Below, piece by piece: positions 54,638-64,000 of a stretch of 64,000 nt of DNA. The position numbers and the translations under genes are program-made. This DNA comes from Lepus europaeus (Eukaryota > Chordata > Mammalia > Lagomorpha > Leporidae), in NCBI RefSeq assembly GCF_033115175.1, contig NC_084836.1:69425297-69489296 (forward strand), in the 5' to 3' direction. Position 1 is the first letter of the stretch. Every line of letters starts with the position of its first letter. The notes under the pieces were generated by a model. That model did not search any database. It saw only the letters and a program-made list of their open reading frames with translations, and was not told where the DNA came from.

Positions 54638-55696
54638 TTCTTATACACAGTAGACTTTAAGAAACACTAATCTAGCGTATGTTGATTCATTAGTTCATTC
54701 AAGAAATTTTATTTCTAGTCATTCACTGTTCAAGGTAAAGAGAACAGTGAGCCATAGCAAGGTCAGTGCCATCGCAGAGCTTGCACATAACATAATTTGT
54801 GATTAGGATATGAGTTTTGTGATGGAGATTGAATTATATTGCATACCATGAATATTATCTTTAACTAGAAATTAGCTGTACCTTGGCCTTGGTATAGAAA
54901 TCATTGCAGATTTGAATTGACTTCTGCCCTGGGTATCATAGTTCTTATCTGGTGTCTATTTTCTGTATCCATTTCTTCTGGGTCATTAACCATTCTAGGG
55001 AAAACAGGGATCAGGAACCATTAGGCTTGGGATTTATAATGTTCCTTGTGTAGTTTATGATGAACTGTCTTCAAATTTTCCTCTATGGCACCTGTAGTGC
55101 AGTGGCATGGACTCTCTAAAGAAGCTAGGTTCAAATCCTAGTTCCACTTTTTTTTTGAGCTTTGTAACCTTGGTCAGTTAAAGTAACTTTGTCCTTAACT
55201 CCAAAATGTGGATGATAATAGTATTTAATTAACAGATTATTATAAAAATAAGCTAAGTATTCCCTAAATGTTAGTTATTCTATATCAGAGTGAGTGAAGA
55301 ATTCTCACTTTAGTTTTCATTTTTACTTTATAAAAGAGACTCCAAGGCATTTCCTGATGAGGCTCTGAAGTTACTGTGCCAAGTGAAATAACAGGTGTTT
55401 GCTTTTCTTTTTTTCTCTGTTTCAAATACTTTTAATATAGTGGCCCTCTCAATATTAGAGATGTAAGAATTTGAATCTGGATGATTGATCTGCCATGGGG
55501 CAAATAAATTTAACCAATTTATACATTTTATTTTGTTTTACAGCATTTATAGGGTTAAGTGGCATGGGATTTCTGTTTCTGATAGTAAATCGGTAAGTAA
55601 AACAAAAGGTTCTATATGTCCAAAGAGATAGTTTCACCATATTTATGGTGACATTTCTAACTCTTGGTTCAATTTCCTTGAAACTACTGTCTCTAG

Positions 55697-56028
55697 GAGC
55701 TGGCACTGTGGCATAGTACACTAAGCTTCCGCCTGCAGCGCCAGAATCCCATCTGGGCTCCGTTCAAGACCCAGCTGCTCCTCTTCCCATCCAGCTCTCT
55801 GCTTTGGCCTGGGAAAGCAGTGGAAGATGGCCCAGGTCATTGGGCCACTGCACCCATGTGTGAGACCCAGAAGAAGCTCCTGGCTTCTGGCTTCCGATCA
55901 GCATAGCTCTGACCGTTGTGGCCATCTGGGGAGAGAACCAGCAGATTGAAGACCTTTCTGTCTCTCCCTCTCTGTCTATAACTCTCTCAAATAAATAAAT
56001 AAAATCTTTAAAAAAAAAAAAAAACCTA
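55697..56028 (+). mobile_element. CSINE, TSD CTACTGTCTCTA
   Basis: GGAGCTGGCACTGTGGCATA head. CTACTGTCTCTA flanks both sides. Confidence 0.95.
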
Positions 56029-56087
56029 CTGTCTCTAAGGACAGGATAATAAGTTTGACAGGAATAGATGGATCCTCCTTTTGTTTG

Positions 56088-56393
56088 TTTTTAAGATTTA
56101 TTTATTTACTTGGATGTCAGAATTACAGCAAGAGAGAGAGACAAAGAGCCCCTCAATCCACTGGTGTACTTCCCAAATGGCTGCAAGGCCAGGCTGAAGC
56201 CAGAAGCTTCCTCCAGGTCTCCCATGTAAGTGGAAGGGGGCCCAGACAGTTGGGCCATCCTCTGCTGCCTTTCCTAGGCCATTAGCAAGGAACTGGAGTG
56301 GAAGTGGAGCGGCCAGGACATGAACCAGTGCCCATACTGGATTCCAGTGTCGCAAACAGAAGCTTAACCTGCTAAGCCACAACACTAGCCCCT
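56088..56393 (-). mobile_element. CSINE
   Basis: TAAGATTTATTTATTTACTT through CCACAACACTAGCCCCT. Confidence 0.9.
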
Positions 56394-56547
56394 CAGTTTT
56401 TCTTTACTCAAGTGCTTCTACAAAGAACACTCTTTTATAGAAATCCTTCAGGCTAAAATTCACTGTAGCAGGTAAAGGTGTGAGCGTTTTAAGGTTTTTA
56501 ATATCAGTACTGACAAATTGCAATTCAAAGAAGTTATGCTGATTTTT

Positions 56548-57060
56548 TTTAAGATTGATTTATTTATTTGAAAGGCTTGTTAGAATTACAGAGAGACAGA
56601 GGCAATGAGAGAGAGGTCTTCCAACCGCTGGTTCACTCCCCAAATAGCCGCAGTGGTCAGAGCTGGGCCGATCCTAAGCCAGGTGCCTGGAGCTTCTTCC
56701 AGGTCTCTCATGTGAGTGCAGGGGCCCAAGGACTTGGACCATCTTTCCCAGGCCATAGCCAAGAGCTGGATTGGAAGTGGAAAGTCAGAGTTAGAGAGGG
56801 AGAGGGAGAGATAGAGACAGATCTTCCATCTGCTGATTCACTCCCTGAATGACTGCAAAACCAAGGCTGGGTCAGGCTGAAACCAGGAGTCAAAGGCTAG
56901 GAGCTTCCTCTGGCTCTCCCACGTGAGTGACAAGGGCCCAAGGACTTGGGACATTTTCCACTGCTTTCTTAGTAACGTACGTTAGCAGGGAACTGGACTG
57001 GAATTGGAGCAGCCAGGACTTAAACTGGTGCTGTGATATGGGATGTTAGGCCTTGACTGA
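56548..57060 (-). mobile_element. Two minus-strand CSINEs in tandem
   Basis: The first copy (56548-56780) loses its head and runs straight into the GTCAGAGTTAGAGAGGGAGA part of a second copy (56781-57060). Confidence 0.85.
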
Positions 57061-57206
57061 CCTACTGTACTTTTTTTTGTTTATTTATGTATTTGCCTTT
57101 GCTCATTTTTTGTTTGGCAAATATTTAATAATTTGTAGTTCTGTTGTTAATAAGTGTTGTTGTAACCTTACAGGCCTTTTTTTAAGAAATACATTTTAAA
57201 AGTTTT

Positions 57207-57520
57207 TTAAAGATTTATTTTATTAATTTGAAAGTCAGAGTTAGAGAAAGTTGCGGGGCGGGGGGTGCGTCTTTCATCCCATGGTTCACTCCCTAAATGG
57301 CCACAATGGCTGGAGCTGCGCTGATCCAAAGCCAGGAGCCAGGAGCTTCATCTGGGTCTCCTACTTGGGTGCAGGAGGCCAAGCACTTGAACCATCCACT
57401 GCTTTCTCAAACACATCAGCAGGGAGCTGGATTGGAAGTGGAGCAGCCAGGACTCAAACTGGTGCCCATATGCTGGCACTGCAGTCGACAGCTTTACCCA
57501 TTACGCCATAGTGCCAGCCC
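57207..57520 (-). mobile_element. CSINE
   Basis: AAAGATTTATTTTATTAATT through CCATAGTGCCAGCCCCC. Confidence 0.92.
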
Positions 57521-57684
57521 CCCTTCTAGGCCTTCTCGGTATTTTTATATACATACATATTTACCCGTGTACAGCGATTAAGTCTTTAATAAAATAACAA
57601 TAACAATTGATAAAGCGAAGTGTTTGTTTTTTGTGACTTGATTTTTTTCATTCAATAGTATGTTTGGAACATTTTCCCATATTA

Positions 57685-58255
57685 TAGTAGTGCCCCCTAA
57701 ATCCAGGGTGATCAAAGACCCCCAGTGGGTGCCTGAAAGTATAAATAAGATTAAATCCAATTTATGCTGTGTTTTTTCCTATACATAAAGTCCTATGATA
57801 GAATTTAGTTCATTAAAAAAGGCAGTGTGAGAGACTAGCAAGAATAATAATAAAGCAATTATAACAATAGGCTATAGTAAGAGTTAGATGAGAGTGGGCT
57901 CAAAATGTGTTAATATTATAGATATTAGCAACCTTAGTAAATGAATTTTTTTCTTAAGAACTTCCAACTTTTCACTCAAAAGAAGAACTTTGCAACCTCT
58001 CTTTGGGGTATCATAATTACTATAGCAACCTTAGTATATGACTTTTTTTCTTGAAAACTTCCAACTTTTCACTCAAAAGAAGTACTTTACAGCTTCTCCT
58101 TGGGATACCTGAATTACTTAGCATCACCACCTCTTGTCCTTTGGGGCCATTATTAAACACAGCCCTGTGGTACTGCCACAGTTGACCTGATGACGGATGA
58201 TCTTACGACCATGACTGCTATTCAGTGACTAACGGGTAGTGTATATAACATGGGT
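57685..58255 (+). mobile_element. DNA transposon fragment (Tigger/mariner-like)
   Basis: Starts AGTAGTGCCCCCTAAATCCA with GACCCCCAGTGGGTGCCTGA, then TGTGTTTTTTCCTATACATA. This resembles the non-coding ends of Tigger-type mammalian DNA transposons. No transposase frame. Contains the tandem duplication listed next. Confidence 0.55.
57927..58120 (+). repeat. 97-bp tandem duplication
   Basis: AGCAACCTTAGTAxATGA begins at 57927 and again at 58024. CTTCCAACTTTTCACTCAAA is shared. The copies differ at roughly 15 percent of positions, so the duplication is old. Confidence 0.85.
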
Positions 58256-58480
58256 GTGCTAGATAAAGGGATCACTTATTGTCCCAGTGGATGGCGCAAG
58301 ATTTCGTTGCACTACTCAGTGCAGCTTACAATTTGAAATTTATAAACTGTGTTTCTGCACTTTCCTATTTAATGTTTTTCAGGATACACTTCACCATGAG
58401 TGTTTGAAATTGCCCGGATTTAAGCTGTGGCTGATGGGGGGAGGGACTACTCTAGTATATATAAGCCTATCTGTTGTTTT

Positions 58481-58730
58481 TTCTAAGATTTATTTATTTA
58501 TTTGAAAGAGTTACATAGAAGGAGAAAGAGAGAGAGAGGTCTTCAATTCACTGGTTCACTCCCCAGTTGGCCACAACGGCTAGAACTGTGCCAATCCGAA
58601 GCCAGGAGCCAGGAGCTTCTTCTGGGTCTCCCACGCGGGTGCAGGAGCCCAAGGCCATCTTCTCTGCTTTCCCAGGCCAAAACACAGAGCTGGATCAGAA
58701 GTGAGCAGCTGGGACTTGAACCTGATAACT
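58481..58730 (-). mobile_element. CSINE, head truncated
   Basis: TAAGATTTATTTATTTATTT to GGGACTTGAACCTG. Confidence 0.9.
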
Positions 58731-58860
58731 TTGCAGAATTGATAACAAACATGAAATTTCAGGGAACTCAATGAATTTAATGATTGCAAAACGGCAAAAT
58801 TGCATTGATAAAAGTTGAGTAATCAGAGAGAAAAGAGGCATTAAGAATAGGCAGCTAAGG

Positions 58861-59180
58861 GGGCCAGCATTGTGGCATAGAGGGTGAAAGCCACCACCTG
58901 TAACACCAGCATCCCATATTGGTGCCAGTTCATGTCCTGACCCCTCCACTTTGATTCAGCTCTCTGCTAATGACCCGGGAAAAGCAACAGAAGGTGGCTC
59001 AAGTACGTGGACTCTTGCCACCGACATGGGAGACAAGGAAGAAGCTACTGGCTCCTGGCTTCAGCCTGGTCCAGCCCCGGGTATTGTGGCCATCTGGGGA
59101 GTGAATCAGCTGATAGAAGATTAGAAGATCTCTTTCCCCCCACCCCCACCCCCCGACTCTCAAATAAATAATCTTGAAAA
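58861..59180 (+). mobile_element. CSINE
   Basis: GGGGCCAGCATTGTGGCATA head and CTCAAATAAATAATCTTG tail. Confidence 0.9.
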
Positions 59181-59235
59181 AAAAGGGCAGCGAAACTGAT
59201 AGCTGGTTTTGTTTTGTTTTGTTTGTTTGTTTGTT

Positions 59236-59490
59236 TGTTTTTTGAGAGGTAGGCAGACAGAGAAACACTGGTTTGCTCCCCCAAATGCCTGCAAACACCA
59301 CAGTTGGGCAAGCAGCTGGGAGCCCGGAATTCAATCCAGGCTTCCCATGTAGGTTGCAGGAAGCCAGTTACTTGAACCATCACTACCTTCCAGTATCTAC
59401 AATGGCAGAAAGCTGGGCTAAGGAATTAGAGCCAGGTACTCCATGTGGTATGCAGACATCTTAACCACAAAGCAAAACATTTGCTCCTGC
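59236..59490 (-). mobile_element. Old CSINE
   Basis: Diverged copy after a (GTTT)n run: GAGAGGTAGGCAGACAGAGA, then ACACTGGTTTGCTCCC and GCAAAACATTTGCTCCTGC. Confidence 0.7.
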
Positions 59491-59591
59491 TAGCTGATTT
59501 CTTTTTTAGCCATAGTGCAAACCAGAAAGCAATGGAATATCTTTAATATGTTTGAAAGGAAATATATGCCTATTGAGAATGCTTTGTTTGG

Positions 59592-59885
59592 AGGCTGGCA
59601 TTGTGGCGCAGCAGGTTAAGCCGCTACCTGTGATGCCAGGATCCCTGTATCAGTGCTGGTTCAAGTCCTGACCATTTCACTTCCTGTCTAGCTCTTTGCT
59701 AATGCTCCTGTGGAAGGTTGGCCCCAGTGCTTGGGCCTCTGCCCCAAACATGGAAACCAGGATGAACTCCTGGCTTCAGCCTGTCTCAGTCCTTGTGGCC
59801 ATTTGGGGAGTGAACCAGTGGATGGAATATGGATCTCTGTTTTTCTCTCTTTAATTCTGCTTTTAAAATAAATAAATGTTTAAAA
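59592..59885 (+). mobile_element. CSINE, TSD GAATGCT
   Basis: GGCTGGCATTGTGGCGCAGC head and AAATAAATAAATG tail. GAATGCT lies on both sides. Confidence 0.9.
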
Positions 59886-59966
59886 AAGAATGCTGTATAG
59901 CACAAGATTAGAGGTTAAAAATACTTCAGAGAAACCACAGCTAGATTGAATTTACTTTTAACATTC

Positions 59967-60317
59967 TAGGGACCAGTGTTTGGTGCAGTAGTTAATATGC
60001 TGCTTAGGGATGTCTGTAACCCATTGGAGTGCCTGTATTCAAGTCCCAGCTCTACTGCTGTTATATGCACAACATGGGAGGCAGCAGATAATGATTCAAG
60101 TAGCTGGGTTCCAGCCACCCATGTGGCAGATCCAGATTGAGTTCTTGGCTCCTGGCGTGGTCCTGGATCAGCCCCAGCTGTTGGTGGGTGTTTGGGGAGT
60201 AAAGCAGCACGTTGTGATCTCTTGTCTGTATCTTTATGTCTGTCTATGTTGTCTGCCTCTTCTTGTCTGTCTCCCTCCACCTTTCAGATAAATCAAGGAA
60301 GATAAATATTTTTTAAG
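59967..60317 (+). mobile_element. Old CSINE
   Basis: AGGGACCAGTGTTTGGTGCA head. TCTGTCT-rich 3' part. Confidence 0.85.
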
Positions 60318-60974
60318 TCTGAATATTTTTCTTCAGGCAAAAGGAAAATGACTCCAGAAGAAAGTTGTGCCTACACTAAAGAATGATGATCAGAGACCAT
60401 GGTCAACATTTATGTAAATTTAAGTAAATACTGACTGCTATAAATGACAGTATTTTTCAGTTTTGATAATGTCCCATATTCTTTCATTCTAAAAGTCACA
60501 TTTTTGTATATTTCAACTACTATGAAAATAGAGCTCATACAATATTTGGTTTAATAAACAGCAGTGTTATCTATGTGATAAATTAGGATGCCATCTTTAT
60601 AATTTTGAGTGTGTTAAACTGGTACTTTGCCTAGTATCAGTGTCCTTTGTTCCATATCTATTTGAGTTATTCTCTTTTCTTTTACAAATAATGTTAACGT
60701 GGAAATATGAGTTGTGCCATTTTATATAGTCTGCTCTAAGGGCTGTTTGCCAATTTTAAGTCTGAGGATTATTTATTATTATTTTGTTGCAGTTTCATTT
60801 TATTTGCAATCATCTATTTCTTGTGATTTTATCTGTTTGGAGCTAATTTTCTGTGATACAGTTTACATTTAATTTTTACCTCTACTTTGCAATTATTTTC
60901 AAGGAATGTATTGGTGGTTTGTGTAGTATAATTTTGGAAGTGAGATTGTAGTAACCACTTTAAACTAGAATACT

Positions 60975-61262
60975 GGGGCCAGCATTGTGACATAGTGGGT
61001 TAAATCACCACCTGTGGCACCAGCATCCCATAGGAGAGCTGGTTTGAGTCCTGGCTGCACCACTTCCTATCTAGCTATCAGCTAATGCACCTAGGAAAGC
61101 AATGAAGATGGCCCAAGTGCCTGGACCCCTATACTCACATGGAAGACCCAGATGGATTTCTGGGTTCCTGGCTTTGGCCTGCCTGAACGTTGCAGCCATT
61201 CGGCAATTGAACCAGCTGATGGAAAATCTCCCTCTATCTCTGTAACACCACCCTTGAGATGA
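60975..61262 (+). mobile_element. CSINE, tail missing
   Basis: GGGGCCAGCATTGTGACATA head. Ends at the CT/ACCACCCTTGAGATG region against an opposite-strand copy. Confidence 0.88.
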
Positions 61263-61538
61263 AAAAAACAGAGAAAGAGAGGCAGAGAGAGAGGTCTTCC
61301 ATCCACTGGTTTGGCCACTGATTCACTCCCCATTGGCCAAAGCCAGGAGCCAGGAACTTCTTTCGGGTCTCCCACGTTGGTGCAGGGACCCAAGACATGG
61401 GCCATCTTCTACTGCTTTCCTGGGTCATAGCAGAGCTGAATTGGAAGTGGAGCAGCTGGGACTCAAACTGGCGCCCATATGGGATGCCAGCACCGCAGGT
61501 GGCAGCTTTATTCGCTATGCCACCGTGCCAGCCTTGTG
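61263..61538 (-). mobile_element. CSINE, tail-to-tail with previous
   Basis: ACAGAGAAAGAGAGGCAGAG through GCCACCGTGCCAGCC. Together with the previous copy it makes an inverted repeat. Confidence 0.88.
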
Positions 61539-62169
61539 AATCTTTTTTTTTTAAAAGCATGCTTTATGAAAGGATATGAAGCATTTCTACTGAGTCTTAA
61601 CTGTTTAATAAGAATAAATGAGGAATTCTTACCCCAGTTTACAGTGAGAAAATTGAAGCTTAGATTTGTTAAACTTCCCAAGATCATACATGATCTCAAG
61701 TTCATGTTAGAGCTCTGTTTTCAATTCAAGTGGAGTTCTAAAGCTTCAGTCACTATGTTTAGATAATAATTGCTTGTGGTGAACTACTTTGAAATACCCT
61801 TTTTGCTTTTCTTACAGCTACATACCACTCTTCATAGTTAGGGGTACTTCTTATAGTTTGTGTGGACCTTTCATTCTGTCCTTTCCAGGTATAGCTCTTA
61901 TTCCTGCAGTTTTTTATATTGTACTCTTTGTATTTATCAAGATTCAGAAGTCTGATATCTCTGAGAGATGTACTCTTTTTGTCTGCTGTATTCTTGTCTG
62001 GGGGCATATCTGATACTCTGAGAATTGAGGAAAGAAGGAGAATAAAAATGTAAATGTAGATCTTCTTCTATTAAAAGGACTTAATATCAAATTAAATACT
62101 GGGCACATAGCAGGTGAGCTGGGCTATAATAAGATCTTCATAGTTCTATTCCACTACCAGTCAGAAACT

Positions 62170-62440
62170 ATGCTGAAGGTAGTCATTTGTTCTACTGGTT
62201 GAGACATTGTTTCTCATTTCATCTGACTGGACTTGATTCTCAGCTCCAGCTTCTGACTTCAGAAGCAGACCCTCAGAGCAGCAAATGATGGTTCAAATGA
62301 TTGGGTCCTTGCCACCCACGTGGAAGACCTGGAGCTCCTGGCCTTGGCCTTGCCCAGGCCTGTCATTGCAGGCATTTGGGGTGTAAGCCAGCAGGTGAGA
62401 GCTCTGTTCTGTCTGCCCGTGTCTCTCAAATTAAAAAGAA
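62170..62440 (+). mobile_element. Old CSINE
   Basis: CATTTGTTCTACTGGTTGAG, ATTGGGTCCTTGCCACCCAC and CTCAAATTAAAAAG. Confidence 0.75.
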
Positions 62441-63178
62441 AGAAAAGAAAATTACTCTGTACCTAAATTCCCAAATCATAATCACCGATTAACTCAGCTC
62501 AGTGGCCCACCAAAGGCACAGTGGTGGGAGAGTACTGTTCTGATGCAGACAGGCAGGGTATGTATTTGTAGAGAATTGTAAAACTGACCAAAAAAAATAT
62601 GCTTCTTGTTGTCAGACACCTAGAAATTCTAAACTGCGAAATTAATAAAGTACACCTTACTGTCACTGCCATTTCAAGGCACAACTTTTGATCCAAAAAT
62701 AGGAATAGACCTAGAAAAGGCATTGTATCTAGTCTTTCTTTTTCCAGACTACATCTCAAAATCTTTCCAGTTTATAAAAGGAGGCAATGAAAAAGAAATA
62801 TGGCAAGCAATAGAGTATAATTAAAGAATATTATTTCATTGGCTCATAAATATGTTACTTGTGTAGTGTAGAAACGCATTCAAAGAAACTCAAGTAAAGA
62901 AATCAGAAGAGTGCAGGGGGATTCTAGGGACAGAATTGCAAGGAAGTAGAATTAGGCGTCCTGGAAGCTGAAGCTTAAAGACAGCAGCTTAGTGTGGGAC
63001 CTGTGCAGATCTGTCCACTCAAAAGTTGTGCCTTAGTTGGACATATTCTGCTGTTGGTAATACCTTAAAAGCTGATGTTGTTTGTTTTGTTTTTAACTAT
63101 GACAGAGTCATTATTAATAACCCCTGCAGGTAGGGAGAGTTTTGTGGGTGTTTTTGTTTTTGTTTTTGTTTTTTTGTT

Positions 63179-63492
63179 TTTTGACAGTCAGAGTTAGAGA
63201 GAGAGACAGAAAGAAAGGTCTTCCTTCCATTGGTTCACCCCCCCAAATGGCCGCCATGGCCACTGCGCTGTGCCAATCTGAAGCCAGGAGCCAGGTGCTT
63301 CTTCCTGGTCTCCCATGCAGGTGCAGGGGCCCAAGCACTTGGGCCATCCTCCACTGCCTTCCCGGACCACAACAGAGAGCTAAACTGGAAGAGGAGCAAC
63401 CAGGACAGAATCCGGCGCCCCAACTGGGACTAGAACCCGGGGTACCAGCGCTACAGGTGGAGGATTAGCCAAGTGAGCCGCGGTGCTGGCCT
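63179..63492 (-). mobile_element. Young CSINE
   Basis: GACAGTCAGAGTTAGAGAGA after a (GTTTTT)n tail complement; ends GAGCCGCGGTGCTGGCC. Confidence 0.93.
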
Positions 63493-63502
63493 GTTTGTTT
63501 TT

Positions 63503-63770
63503 TAAGATTTATTTATTAGAGAGGCAGAGGCAGAGAGAGATCTTCCATCTACTAGTTCACCCCCCAAATGGCTGTAATGGCCAGAGTTGAGCTGATCCAA
63601 GCCAGGAGCTTCTTCTAGGTCTTCCATGTGGTGCAGGGGCCCAAGTACTTGGGCCTCCTAGGCTATAGCAGAGAGCTGGGTCAGAAGTAGAGCAGCCCGG
63701 TCTTGAACCGGTGCCCATATAGGATGTCAGGACTACAGGTGGCGGCGTTACCCGCTATGCCATTGTAAAA
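63503..63770 (-). mobile_element. CSINE
   Basis: TAAGATTTATTTATTAGAGA to CCCGCTATGCCATTG. It directly follows the previous copy. Confidence 0.9.
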
Positions 63771-64000
63771 TTTCTACCTGCAGGGGTAGGGATTTTATAA
63801 TGAACTCCTGCTACATGGTGTAATGTGCCAGCTCTCTTTCATGAAAGCTGAATTCCTGGTGCCTGTAGATCTAATCTTGATTAAGTTCATTCCCTGCCCT
63901 TTGAGCCCACCCTTGGGAGCCTATCATCTAGTGGTAGTGGTAGGGCCTACCACTGAGAACAGAGTAGAATAACTTTTTGAGAAGAGGGTGAAATGTTTAC

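Larger units (their letters stand above)
46651..64000 (+). other. LARP4: LARP4 intron 1 (partial)
   Basis: From the exon 1 donor to the window end I found no sequence matching the next LARP4 residues (QVASKGTGLNP). The intron contains the SINEs and DNA elements listed separately. Repeat-free stretches at 47331-48677, 49000-50890, 51156-51987, 52278-55696, 60318-60974, 61540-62169, 62441-63178 and 63771-64000 show nothing else recognisable. Confidence 0.7.

Noticed and set aside
61800-62020. LARP4 exon 2 after TTGCTTTTCTTACAG at about 61806
   Set aside because: A good acceptor-like site, but the following codons (LHTTLHS in one frame) do not fit the LARP4 sequence and no matching donor was found.

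Overview
This is mammalian nuclear DNA, almost certainly from a lagomorph and most likely a rabbit or hare. About 65 copies of the lagomorph C-type SINE (CSINE) cover much of the window: a tRNA-derived head with a GGTTCxAGTCCC-type B box, a CT-rich stretch and an AAATAAATAAA tail. A lagomorph-type LINE-1 ORF1 start lies on the minus strand at the left edge. There is no bacterial-style gene organisation.

Layout. 1-1480: 5' part of a minus-strand LINE-1 with a SINE in it. About 2190-4440: an intronless, broken retrocopy of the helicase gene DDX18 (minus strand). 6518-22715: dispersed minus-strand remnants of FAM186A, full of frame breaks, in the order expected for the gene. The large exon of that remnant is split by a 6082-bp provirus at 7447-13528. 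23.5-42 kb: old LINE-1 pieces, an old class I ERV fragment, a possible solo LTR and dense SINEs. 42-46.3 kb: mostly unique sequence upstream of a CpG island. About 46.3-47.3 kb: CpG-island promoter with exon 1 of LARP4 on the plus strand (codes MLLFVE, then a GAG|GTGAGT donor). 46.65-64 kb: LARP4 intron 1 with SINEs and a few short DNA transposons. The order FAM186A (minus) then LARP4 (plus) matches my recollection of human 12q13 and supports both calls.

The standout is the provirus. It has gammaretrovirus-like gag, pro, pol and env, but a primer-binding site matching tRNA-Lys(1,2), which is typical of betaretroviruses. Its two 641-bp LTRs look identical base for base, and a perfect 4-bp target duplication (GTTT) flanks it, so integration is very recent. 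Gag runs without a stop into protease and reverse transcriptase because the expected gag terminator position is TGG. Gag also has an ATG-started hydrophobic N-terminal extension. The element is defective: two nonsense codons lie in RT, one deletion fuses RT to integrase, and two deletions remove most of env. Young LTRs around such a damaged interior suggest a defective genome that was packaged and integrated with help from other viral proteins.

Limits. Everything was read by eye. Repeat boundaries are good to about 5-20 bp, subfamily names are not assigned, and homologies rest on recognising protein motifs rather than on searches.
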